In this document: one piece after another, positions 24,779 to 32,389 of the stretch
Layout: every line of letters begins with the position of its first letter
How positions within the stretch are numbered: position 1 is the first letter of the stretch
NCBI RefSeq assembly: GCF_018362775.1
Contig: NZ_JAGYXY010000002.1
Span: 535,035 to 599,034 of the forward strand
DNA: 64,000 nucleotides
Source: Alistipes montrealensis
Lineage (GTDB): Bacteria > Bacteroidota > Bacteroidia > Bacteroidales > Rikenellaceae
Direction of reading: 5' to 3'
Program-made: the position numbers and the translations under genes
The notes under the pieces: model-generated
The model's database searches: none
What the model was told of the DNA's origin: nothing
The model's input: only the letters and a program-made list of their open reading frames with translations

Positions 24779-26614
24779 ATGAAAAGAAAACTCACATTCC
24801 TCGTTGCCGTGTTTTGTGCGACCGTCCTCGTGATGGCCGTGCAGAAACCCGTCTTCATGGCCTGGTATGCCGAGGAGGCGGCCGGAGCGGGGTTCGGGGG
24901 CTGGCTGGACGTGTTGTGGCACGGACTGACGCTCGACATGACCGTTGCGGGTTACGTTACGGCGCTGCCCGTCCTGGCCGTGTTGCTCTCGCTGTGGGTG
25001 CGGATTCCGGAAAAGGTGTGGAGGGGCGTGCTGACGGGCTATTTCGTGCTGATCGCCGTGGTGACGGCCGTGATCTTTGCCGTCGATGTCGCGCTGTACG
25101 AGCATTGGGGATTTCGCCTCGATGCGACCGTACTGATCTACCTTACCGATCCGGAGGAGGCGATGGCGAGCGTCGATTTCTGGCTCGGCGTGCGGCAGAC
25201 GCTGCTGGCTGCGGTGTATGCCGCGCTGATGATCTGGGTTTACCGCCGCGTCGTGCGTATTTTCGATAGTAGTCCTGCCGGCTGGCGGATGGCCCTGCCC
25301 GGGAGCCTGGTGGTGCTGTTGCTTGCCGGATTCGATTTCCTGGCGATCCGCGGCGGTCTGGGGGCTTCGGTGGCCAACGTTTCGAAGGTCTATTTCAGCC
25401 CGACGCTGTTCCTGAACCATGCCGCCACGAATCCTGTTTTCTCATTCCTGGCGAGCCTCGGCGACCGCGCCGACTATGCCGACGAATACCCCTTTTTCGA
25501 CGAATCGGTGCGCGCTGCCAATTTCGACGCCCTGCGGGGTAACGGTCCGTCTGCGGGACCTGCCGAGCCGGTGCTCGACACACGGCGGCCCAATGTGGTG
25601 ATCGTGATTCTGGAGAGTTTTGCCCGTACGGTCATGGACGAAGAGGTCGACGGAGAGCCTGTCATGCCCAACATGCAGCGGCTGAAACGCGAAGGGATCT
25701 GGTTTGAGAACTTCTTCGCCAATTCGTTCCGTACGGACCGCGGCGAGGTGGCGATCCTGAGTGGATTTCCGGCCCAGACGCGCATGTCGATCATGAAACT
25801 TCCGGCCAAGAGCCGCAACCTGCCTTCGGTGGCGCGTTCGCTTGCGGGCGAGGGTTACAAGACGAGTTTCGCCTATGGCGGCGACCTCAATTTCACGAAT
25901 CAGGCTTCGTACATGTATGCCACCGGATGGCAGGAGTTGATTTGGCAGAAGGACCTGCGTTTCGATGCTCCGGCTTCGGACTGGGGTTACGACGATGCGC
26001 TGATGTGCGACTGGTTCGCCGACCGGGTGATCGCGCTGAGCGATGCCGGGGAGCCGTTCCTGGCGGGTTTGCTGACGCTGAGCAGTCACACGCCGTTCGA
26101 CGTTCCCTATGCGAAGTTCAGCGACAAGGTGCTCAATGCGATGGCTTTTTCGGACGACTGTGTCGGGAAGATGATCGACCGCCTGAAGGCTTCGCCCGCG
26201 TGGGAGAACCTCCTCGTCGTGCTGGTCGCCGACCACGGCTATCCCTACCCGAAGACCTTGGCTTATAACGAACCGCTGCGCCACCGGATTCCGATGATCT
26301 GGACGGGCGGAGCCGTTGCGGGGCCGCGCGTCGTGGAGGAATACGCTTCGCAGATCGACATCGCCGCGACGCTGCTCGCCCAGATGGGTGTCGCGCACGA
26401 TGATTTCGATTACAGCAAGGATATTTTTGTTCCCGAGCCTCCGCGCAAGTTTGCCTATTATACGTTCAACGACGGTTTCGGCGTGGTCGACGCTTCGGGT
26501 GAAGCAGTGTGGGACGCAACGAGCGGGCAGGCTGTGACGGCGACCGGTCCCGAACTGCTCGATGTGGGCCGCACGATGCTGCAAACGACCTATACCGATA
26601 TCGGACGCCGCTGA
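24779..26614 (+). CDS. LTA synthase-like membrane sulfatase/phosphoglycerol transferase
   Basis: 611 residues: five transmembrane helices (within about 5-195) followed by an extracytoplasmic alkaline-phosphatase-superfamily domain (about 255-600). Metal and nucleophile sites of LtaS-type enzymes are visible: Glu in NVVIVILESFARTVMD, Thr319 in NSFRTDRGEVAILSGFP as the likely nucleophile, and VLVADHGYPYP as the Asp-His pair. In Gram-negatives such enzymes transfer phosphoglycerol or phosphoethanolamine to envelope glycans or lipid A. The acceptor is unknown here. It is preceded by a 320-base leader. Confidence 0.85.
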   Translation: MKRKLTFLVAVFCATVLVMAVQKPVFMAWYAEEAAGAGFGGWLDVLWHGLTLDMTVAGYVTALPVLAVLLSLWVRIPEKVWRGVLTGYFVLIAVVTAVIFAVDVALYEHWGFRLDATVLIYLTDPEEAMASVDFWLGVRQTLLAAVYAALMIWVYRRVVRIFDSSPAGWRMALPGSLVVLLLAGFDFLAIRGGLGASVANVSKVYFSPTLFLNHAATNPVFSFLASLGDRADYADEYPFFDESVRAANFDALRGNGPSAGPAEPVLDTRRPNVVIVILESFARTVMDEEVDGEPVMPNMQRLKREGIWFENFFANSFRTDRGEVAILSGFPAQTRMSIMKLPAKSRNLPSVARSLAGEGYKTSFAYGGDLNFTNQASYMYATGWQELIWQKDLRFDAPASDWGYDDALMCDWFADRVIALSDAGEPFLAGLLTLSSHTPFDVPYAKFSDKVLNAMAFSDDCVGKMIDRLKASPAWENLLVVLVADHGYPYPKTLAYNEPLRHRIPMIWTGGAVAGPRVVEEYASQIDIAATLLAQMGVAHDDFDYSKDIFVPEPPRKFAYYTFNDGFGVVDASGEAVWDATSGQAVTATGPELLDVGRTMLQTTYTDIGRR

Positions 26615-26633
26615 AAATACCGGATTGTAGGTA

Positions 26634-26664
26634 TTGTGGCATTGTGCTTGTCCGGATATCTTTG
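26634..26664 (+). promoter_or_regulatory. Promoter for the hemerythrin/LuxR regulator
   Basis: ATTG at 26634-26636 region, 20 bases, then TATCTTTG at 26657-26664 (exact TAnnTTTG). The predicted start near 26671 supports translation from ATG 26684 or 26690 rather than from the upstream in-frame start at 26636. Confidence 0.55.
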
Positions 26665-26683
26665 TGCTCGGAAAATAATACCT

Positions 26684-27622
26684 ATGTTTATGTATAAGAA
26701 TGGTGGATATACAGGCGAGGACCGAATGTGCGATTTGGTGTGCGACCGCTATGCCGTGTTGCAGGTGATGAGCCGATTCGGCATTGCGCTGGGATTCGGC
26801 GACAAAACCATTGCCGAAGTGTGCGAAGAGAATAAAGTCGACGCCGAGACGTTTCTGGCCGTGGTAAACATGCTGATGAACTTCGGCAACGGCGCCGAAC
26901 TGGCCGGGGAGGTCTCGGTGCGTTCGCTGACCGACTACCTGCACAATTCCCACCATTATTTCCTGGATTTCAGGCTTCCGGCCATCCGCCGCAAACTGAT
27001 CGAAGCGGTCGACTGCGCCCTGAGCGACGTTTCGTTCGCCATCATGCGCTTTTTCGACGAATATGCCGCCGAGGTCCAGCGCCACATGTCCTACGAGGAG
27101 CAGACGGTTTTTCCCTATGTCGAGTCGCTGCTTGCGGGCGAGAAGAACACTGCTTATTCGATCGACATTTTCCGCCGCCAGCACGACCAGGTCGAAATCA
27201 AACTGCGCGAACTGAAGAATATCATCATCAAATACTACCCTTCGGGCAGCACGAACGAGCTGAACGGCGTGCTGTTCGATATCTTCAACTGCGAGCACGA
27301 ACTCGCGTCGCACAACGCCGTGGAGGACGAACTCTTCGTTCCGGCCGTCGAACGGCTGGCGGCGACGGGAACCCGCACGATGAAATCCGAGCCGCTGAGC
27401 GGCCGCGAAAAGGAGATTATCGTCTGCGTGGTGAAGGGGATGACCAACAAGCAGATCGCCGACGCGCTCTGCATCTCGGCCCATACCGTGATCACCCACC
27501 GCCGCAACATCGCCGCAAAACTCCAGATTCACTCCGCAGCGGGCCTTACGATTTACGCCATCGTCAACAAGCTGGTGGAACTCTCCGAAATCAAGGATAC
27601 CATAACCGATTCGCAGTCATGA
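26684..27622 (+). CDS. Hemerythrin-like sensor fused to a LuxR-type DNA-binding domain
   Basis: 312 residues. Residues about 15-62 resemble the ScdA/YtfE N-terminal domain (RYAVLQVMSRFGIALGFGDKTIAEVCEENKVD), but the usual Cys-Cys pair is replaced by Gly37-Phe38. Residues about 85-225 form a hemerythrin-like bundle with all expected di-iron ligands: His90/91, His134 and Glu138 (HMSYE), His167 (RRQHDQ), His210 and Glu214 (HNAVE). Residues about 237-300 are a LuxR/GerE helix-turn-helix (LSGREKEIIVCVVKGMTNKQIADALCISAHTVITHRRNIAAKL). Likely a one-component regulator sensing oxygen, nitric oxide or iron state. Its stop overlaps the CDF exporter start by four bases. Confidence 0.8.
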   Translation: MFMYKNGGYTGEDRMCDLVCDRYAVLQVMSRFGIALGFGDKTIAEVCEENKVDAETFLAVVNMLMNFGNGAELAGEVSVRSLTDYLHNSHHYFLDFRLPAIRRKLIEAVDCALSDVSFAIMRFFDEYAAEVQRHMSYEEQTVFPYVESLLAGEKNTAYSIDIFRRQHDQVEIKLRELKNIIIKYYPSGSTNELNGVLFDIFNCEHELASHNAVEDELFVPAVERLAATGTRTMKSEPLSGREKEIIVCVVKGMTNKQIADALCISAHTVITHRRNIAAKLQIHSAAGLTIYAIVNKLVELSEIKDTITDSQS

Positions 27623-28512
27623 CGCACGAACATCACCACCACGACCATGCGGTTTCGTCGCTCAACAAGGCCTTTATCCTGGGCATTTCGCTCAATGTGG
27701 CCTTCGTCGTCGTCGAGTTTGCCGTAGGGCTTTATTACGGCTCGATGGGGCTGTTGTCCGATGCCGGACACAACCTTTCCGATGTCGCCGGTTTGTTGTT
27801 GGCCATGCTGGCTTTCCGGCTGGCGCAGGCTCATGCGACCCCCAGGTATACCTACGGGTATAAGAAGAGCACGGTGCTGATTTCGCTGCTCAATTCGGTG
27901 ATCCTGCTGATTGCCGTCGGGGTCATCGTCGCCGAGAGTATCGGTCGTATGCTCCACCCCGCGCCTGTCGAGGGCGGCGCTATTGCCTGGACGGCGGGCA
28001 TCGGCGTGGTGATCAACGGGTTTACGGCCTGGCTGTTCATGAAGGACAAGGACCGCGACCTGAATGTCAAGGGAGCCTACCTGCACATGGCCGCCGATGC
28101 GCTGGTGTCGGTCGGGGTGCTGGTCTCGGGGCTGGTGATTTCGTGGACGGGCTGGACGATCGTCGATCCCGTCGTGGGACTGGTCGTCGCTGCGGTGATC
28201 GTGGCGTCGGTCTGGTCGCTCACGCGCGACAGCCTGCGTCTTTCGCTCGACGGGGTTCCCGGGGGTATTGACATTATCGAGATCGAACGGCAAATGAGTG
28301 CCGTTTCGGGGGTGAAGGAGGTGCACCACATCCACGTTTGGGCCATCAGCACAACCGAAAACGCTCTGACGGCCCATGTCGTGCTCGACAGCCTTTCCCG
28401 GATGGAGGGTGTGAAGTGTGACCTGAAGGCCTTGCTGGCCCATTCCGGAATATCCCATGTGACGCTCGAATTTGAATCCGCCGGCGAGCGATGTTGCGAT
28501 TTGCACGACTGA
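27619..28512 (+). CDS. Cation diffusion facilitator (zinc-type) exporter
   Basis: 297 residues with six transmembrane helices (about 20-205) and a cytoplasmic C-terminal domain (about 210-297). The His-rich N-terminus (MTHEHHHHDHA) and the metal-site motifs DAGHNLSDV (helix 2) and HMAADALVSVGV (helix 5) identify the zinc-type CDF family. KEVHHIHVWAIS in the C-terminal domain is typical of the dimerisation and metal-sensing fold. ATGA overlap with the hemerythrin regulator implies translational coupling, suggesting metal export under control of an iron-containing sensor. Confidence 0.9.
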   Translation: MTHEHHHHDHAVSSLNKAFILGISLNVAFVVVEFAVGLYYGSMGLLSDAGHNLSDVAGLLLAMLAFRLAQAHATPRYTYGYKKSTVLISLLNSVILLIAVGVIVAESIGRMLHPAPVEGGAIAWTAGIGVVINGFTAWLFMKDKDRDLNVKGAYLHMAADALVSVGVLVSGLVISWTGWTIVDPVVGLVVAAVIVASVWSLTRDSLRLSLDGVPGGIDIIEIERQMSAVSGVKEVHHIHVWAISTTENALTAHVVLDSLSRMEGVKCDLKALLAHSGISHVTLEFESAGERCCDLHD

Positions 28513-28550
28513 TTAGTATACTTGGACGGAATAGTTCTGTTTAAAGGCGA

Positions 28551-28589
28551 AATCCCGACCGTAAACTTTAGGGTCGGGATTGGTTTTTT
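28551..28589 (+). terminator. Terminator after the CDF exporter
   Basis: Ten-base-pair stem AATCCCGACC / GGTCGGGATT with an 11-base loop, followed by GGTTTTTTC. Confidence 0.85.
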
Positions 28590-28610
28590 CAAAAAAGGTT
28601 GTAATCTTTG
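28579..28610 (+). promoter_or_regulatory. Candidate promoter for a short plus-strand RNA
   Basis: ATTG at 28579-28582, 19 bases, then TAATCTTTG at 28602-28610 (one base longer than TAnnTTTG). It overlaps the CDF terminator and points into a gap closed by another plus-strand terminator. Confidence 0.35.
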
Positions 28611-28697
28611 TTCTCGGTAATGAGAATAGATTCAAAAAAGAAGTGACGCAACTTTTTTTGGGAGGAGGACGGTCGGCTGACAGCCGGCCGTCTTTTT
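28611..28697 (+). ncRNA. Candidate small RNA
   Basis: Between the candidate promoter and the terminator is about 80 bases with a 5' hairpin (TTCTC-GGTAAT-GAGAA, 28611-28626), an A-rich single-stranded part, a U-rich part, and a GC-rich terminator hairpin. No open frame of note is present. It lies tail-to-tail with yidD. Confidence 0.3.
28668..28697 (+). terminator. Plus-strand terminator facing yidD
   Basis: Ten-base-pair stem from 28668-28677 pairing with 28683-28692 around TGACA, then TTTTTG. The T run follows the hairpin only on the plus strand, so it does not suit the minus-strand yidD operon. Confidence 0.7.
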
Positions 28698-28699
28698 GT

Positions 28700-28960
28700 T
28701 TACGGTACGGGGTCGTAGCCGCTGCCGCCCCAGGGATGGCATTTCGAAAGGCGCCGCACCGCCAGCCACAGTCCCTTGACGGGACCGTATTTGCGCAGCG
28801 CTTCGAGGGCATACTGCGAGCAGGTGGGAGTAAACCGGCACGACGGGGGCGTGAAGGGCGAGATGCAGAGTTGATAGAACCGCACCAACCCGATCAGCGG
28901 CAGGGCGCATATCCGTTTAAAGATGCTCCACGACCGACTCCAGAATCCTGCGGACTGCAT
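28700..28960 (-). CDS. yidD: Membrane protein insertion efficiency factor YidD
   Basis: 86 residues with the YidD core [65 protein letters not shown]. The three conserved cysteines are present. YidD is a peripheral inner-membrane protein assisting YidC-dependent insertion. The start overlaps rnpA by 44 bases, reflecting the classic rnpA-yidD gene order. Confidence 0.92.
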   Translation of the reverse strand: MQSAGFWSRSWSIFKRICALPLIGLVRFYQLCISPFTPPSCRFTPTCSQYALEALRKYGPVKGLWLAVRRLSKCHPWGGSGYDPVP

Positions 28961-29285
28961 TTGCGACGGTTTTATAGGACAGCACCTCCTTCGACGAGTA
29001 AATCAGCGCCAGGTCGAGGTTGACCGGCTTGCCGTCGTGCAGAATCTGCTTTTGCAGGCGGTAGGCCTCTTTCGTGCGGCGGCGCACGAGGTTGCGTTTG
29101 TTAGCCCGTTTGTGGAACTTCTTGGGGACGGAGAACATCACCTCGACCGATTGTTCGGTGTCGGGTTCCGCGAACCACACGTAGCGGAACGGGAAGATAA
29201 AGCCGCTTTCGCCGCTCTCGAACATACGGCGCACGGCCCCGAGCGAGCGGAGCCTTTCGGTGCGGGAGAGCGAGTTTGCGGACAT
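28917..29285 (-). CDS. rnpA: Ribonuclease P protein component
   Basis: 122 residues. The RnpA signature [25 protein letters not shown] (about residues 55-80) is clear, as is the N-terminal [32 protein letters not shown]. The protein assists the catalytic RNase P RNA in tRNA 5' maturation. The usual partner rpmH is not here; upstream on the same strand is a HemD-like gene, 22 bases away. Confidence 0.92.
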   Translation of the reverse strand: MSANSLSRTERLRSLGAVRRMFESGESGFIFPFRYVWFAEPDTEQSVEVMFSVPKKFHKRANKRNLVRRRTKEAYRLQKQILHDGKPVNLDLALIYSSKEVLSYKTVANAVRRILESVVEHL

Positions 29286-29307
29286 GGCGGCAGAGGGCTT
29301 CGGGCCC

Positions 29308-30168
29308 TTATTTGCGGGATTCGGAAGCCGGACGGCGGCGGCCCTTCTTGGTCAGCTTGTGCTGCTGACTGCGGATGAACTCCTCCTTGCGGGCGTCGGC
29401 GATCAGTTCCACGGGTTCGATCGGCTCGCCTTTCTGCACCTTTTGCAGGTAGAGGTCGATGGCCTTGACCATCGAGGGGGCTTCGGGCCTCGGGGCGTTG
29501 GCCAGCACAGTTATTCCGCCTTCGAGGGCGGCGCGCAGCGTGCCTTCGCCGAATACTGCCACGGCAGGCAGGTTGTCGGTTCCGAATTTCTCGATCAGGG
29601 CCTTGACATCCGAAGGCGAATAGAGCGCCAGCAGGTCGTAATCGGTCAGTTTAACGTCGTCCAACTCCCCGGCGACCGTACGGGCCAGGATGACGGGATC
29701 GAACGAAAGTTTGAGCTTGGAAAGCGTTTCCGGCAGCTCGGGTTTGTGGGGCTCGCTCAGCGAGAGCAGGAATTTCTCCTCCTTGTGTTTGATGATCAAC
29801 TCGACGAGCGATGTGAACGATCCGTCGGCAAACGAAATCTTGCGTTTGCGGTAGACGATGTATTTCTGCAGGTAGAGGGCTACGGCCTCCGTCTGGCAGA
29901 TGTATTTCATGGTTTCGGGCACGGTGATGCGCGCCTCTTCGCAGATGTGGAAGAAGCTGTCGACTGTCGTGCGGGATGTGAAGATGACGGCCGTGTGCGT
30001 GAGTATTTCGACCCGTTGGGCGCGGAACTCCTTGAGGGATACGCCCTCTACGCGGATAAAGGGCTTGTAGGCGATCTCCACGTTGTATTTTTGGGATAAT
30101 TCGTAGAACGGGGACTTCTCGATAACTGCAGGCCTCGGTTGCGAAACTAATACACTCTTAATTTTCAA
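29308..30168 (-). CDS. HemD-like (uroporphyrinogen-III synthase family) protein
   Basis: 286 residues. The two-lobe HemD fold is suggested by VLVSQPRPAVIEKSPFYELSQKYNV at the start and AVIFTSRTTVDSFF, then LLALYSPSDVKALIEKFG and VAVFGEGTLRAALEGGITVLANAPRPEAPSMVKAIDLYL. A basic extension (about 245-286, ending KLTKKGRRRPASESRK) is not part of the standard enzyme. No other heme-biosynthesis gene is in the window; neighbours are rnpA, yidD and DUF4271. Its activity as a synthase is therefore uncertain. Confidence 0.75.
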   Translation of the reverse strand: MKIKSVLVSQPRPAVIEKSPFYELSQKYNVEIAYKPFIRVEGVSLKEFRAQRVEILTHTAVIFTSRTTVDSFFHICEEARITVPETMKYICQTEAVALYLQKYIVYRKRKISFADGSFTSLVELIIKHKEEKFLLSLSEPHKPELPETLSKLKLSFDPVILARTVAGELDDVKLTDYDLLALYSPSDVKALIEKFGTDNLPAVAVFGEGTLRAALEGGITVLANAPRPEAPSMVKAIDLYLQKVQKGEPIEPVELIADARKEEFIRSQQHKLTKKGRRRPASESRK

Positions 30169-30205
30169 TGTTGCGGATTGATTAATTAGGTTTGTCTTTG
30201 CGGTA

Positions 30206-31210
30206 TCATCTTGTCACAAGCAGCCATAATAGGCTGATTGGAAAGACTTCCACCGTGCAAAGGTACAAAATCCAATGCAAAATCGAAACTTTTTTGGAAA
30301 GAAACAGGTTTAATGTCTCCCTGAGGTAGAGTGCGGCCACGGCAATCAATTCGATCGCCACGACGCAGAACCAGACGCCGCCCGTGCCGCGCGGGCAGAG
30401 GGCGAAGAGCAGCAGCGCGGGTGAGGTGACGATGACCGAGAGGGAGAAGTAGGTGCGCTTGAGCAGTACGAGCTGCGATATGAAGGGCTGCGTGAGGGTT
30501 ATGGCTCCGGCCAGGCGCACGATGGCTGCCTGATAGACCGCCACCCCCATCCAGGCCAGCGTCGCCAGCAGGCTCAGCAACAATACCGCGCCGTGCGGAA
30601 TGGCGTTCATCGACTGTCCGGGGATCAGCATGTCGCCGCACTTGACGGCGGCGATCCCCATGAAGAGCATGCCGATCGTTGTCGCGATGTGCAGGAACCG
30701 CGAATAGCCGCTGCCGCCCGGATCTTCCGAGAGGCGTTCTCCCGTAGCCGTGTCGCGCGAAATACGGCCCAGCAGCGTGCGTATGTCGCCCAGGTTGCGG
30801 TAGAGCAGCATGGCATAGGTTGCGGCGAGCAGCAGCACGAAACCCTGGAAAACGGCGTTGTCGGTGAGCGACGGCGGCGGTGTGAGCGGAATCCGGGGAG
30901 TCTCGACGGTGACGGCCTGTGTGCCGAAAACCGCTGTGGAGGTGGTGTCGCGCCATACGGAAGGACCTGTCGTGCCGGCGGCAAAGGGAAACAGCGCGGC
31001 AGCGCTGTCAGCGGGAGTGGCGGCCGCGAGGGCCGAATCTGCCGGTGTGAATCGGGCCGAATCCGCAGCCTCTGCCGGCGCCGTTTCGGTCCCGGTCCGG
31101 ATGGTCTCCAGTCCGAGGCCGTAACCCGCGCGGACGGTTGTTCCCGGCCTTGCGGCTGCCGAATCCGCCGCAGGCACTGCGATTTGCATATGTGCCAGCG
31201 AGTCGGTCAT
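30206..31210 (-). CDS. DUF4271 membrane protein
   Basis: 334 residues. The first 120 are Ala/Asp/Ser-rich and probably disordered. The rest has six or seven hydrophobic helices: FQGFVLLLAATYAMLLY, HIATTIGMLFMGIAAVKCG, AVLLLSLLATLAWMGVAVYQ and others, ending LCTVEVFPISLLWLLVTR. This is DUF4271, a Bacteroidota family found upstream of hemD-like genes as I recall. The long disordered N-terminus is unusually large. The start overlaps the histidine kinase stop by one base. Confidence 0.72.
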   Translation of the reverse strand: MTDSLAHMQIAVPAADSAAARPGTTVRAGYGLGLETIRTGTETAPAEAADSARFTPADSALAAATPADSAAALFPFAAGTTGPSVWRDTTSTAVFGTQAVTVETPRIPLTPPPSLTDNAVFQGFVLLLAATYAMLLYRNLGDIRTLLGRISRDTATGERLSEDPGGSGYSRFLHIATTIGMLFMGIAAVKCGDMLIPGQSMNAIPHGAVLLLSLLATLAWMGVAVYQAAIVRLAGAITLTQPFISQLVLLKRTYFSLSVIVTSPALLLFALCPRGTGGVWFCVVAIELIAVAALYLRETLNLFLSKKVSILHWILYLCTVEVFPISLLWLLVTR

Positions 31211-32385
31211 CAGGCGAAATGGCGTTTGAGTGTGATGCGGATGGTGGTTCCCTTGCCGATTTCGGAGTCGATGACGGCGATTTTACCCTGGTGGTACTCT
31301 TCGACGATGCGCCGCGAGAGCGACAGTCCGAGGCCCCAGCCACGGGTTTTGGTCGTGAATCCGGGTTCGAAGATACGCTTCCAGTTGCTCTTGGGGATAC
31401 CCTTGCCGGTATCCTTCACGTCGATCATGACATCCTTGTCGTCCGACGAAATCCGCACGTCGAGCGCTCCGTGGCCCTGAAGGGCGTCGAGCGAGTTCTT
31501 CATCAGGTTCTCCACGACCCATTCGAACAGCGCGATGTTGATGTTGGCCTGCACCGGAGCGATAGCCAGTCCGTTGTAATCGAGCGTTACATTGCGAGGG
31601 ATGCGTTTGCGGAAATACATGACCGATTCGCCCACCACCTCGTTGATGTTCGCCGGGGTGAGGGGCGTTTCGGAGCCGATTTTCGAAAAGCGGTCGACGA
31701 TTTTCATCAGGTGGGTGAGGTCCTTGTTCATCTCTTCGACGGCGGTTTGGTCCACGTTCTGCGTCCGCAGGTATTCGATCCAGCCCAGCAGCGACGAGGT
31801 CGGGGTTCCCAACTGGTGTGCGGTCTCCTTGGCCAGTCCGATCCAGACGCGGTTCTGTTCGTCGTGTTTCGACGAGCGGAAAGCGATGAAGCCCAGGGCA
31901 ATGAAGGCTGTGATGACGAGGATTTGCACGTAGGGGAAGTAATAGAGCGACTTGAGCAGCGCCGACTTGCCGTAGAAGATGATGTGGTAGTGCTGCGACG
32001 ACCAGAAGAATTTCACGGGAATCGGCGGATTCTCTACCGAGAATTTGTCGATCTGCTTGCGCAGCCGCCCGGGATGGTTGATGATCTTCTCGGGAATGAG
32101 GTGCGAATTGATGACCTCCAGATTCTCGTTGGTGATGATGAACGGGATGTTGTTGCCGTTGGACATGATGTCGGCCACGAACGGGTCCTGGATCGTACCG
32201 CCCAGCACGTCGCGCGTCACGCGCTCCATGGCGTGGGCCCACAGGGCCACGTCGTGCTGCTCCTTCTCCCTTAGCCGCTGGGCCATGTTGTTGGTATAGA
32301 GCAGCGATACGGCGCCGAGCGTCACTCCGACGACGATCACCACCACCCGGTTGCGGAACGAGAAGAATTCGGTACGGAGTTTCAT
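31210..32385 (-). CDS. Membrane sensor histidine kinase
   Basis: 391 residues: transmembrane helix at about 10-30, an extracytoplasmic sensor (about 35-140), a second helix (about 145-165, FPYVQILVITAFIALGFIAF), then HisKA and HATPase domains. The H box is AKETAHQLGTPTSSLLGWIEYLR; the N box NLMKNSLDAL; the G boxes DVKDTGKGIPKSNWKRIFEPGFTTKTRGWGLGLSLS. No response regulator lies beside it, so the partner is unknown. It sits between an S41 protease (4-base gap) and DUF4271. Confidence 0.87.
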   Translation of the reverse strand: MKLRTEFFSFRNRVVVIVVGVTLGAVSLLYTNNMAQRLREKEQHDVALWAHAMERVTRDVLGGTIQDPFVADIMSNGNNIPFIITNENLEVINSHLIPEKIINHPGRLRKQIDKFSVENPPIPVKFFWSSQHYHIIFYGKSALLKSLYYFPYVQILVITAFIALGFIAFRSSKHDEQNRVWIGLAKETAHQLGTPTSSLLGWIEYLRTQNVDQTAVEEMNKDLTHLMKIVDRFSKIGSETPLTPANINEVVGESVMYFRKRIPRNVTLDYNGLAIAPVQANINIALFEWVVENLMKNSLDALQGHGALDVRISSDDKDVMIDVKDTGKGIPKSNWKRIFEPGFTTKTRGWGLGLSLSRRIVEEYHQGKIAVIDSEIGKGTTIRITLKRHFA

Positions 32386-32389
32386 GGCC

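Noticed and set aside
28513..28960. Plus-strand frames opposite yidD and rnpA
   Set aside because: They are shadows; the minus-strand proteins have complete YidD and RnpA signatures.
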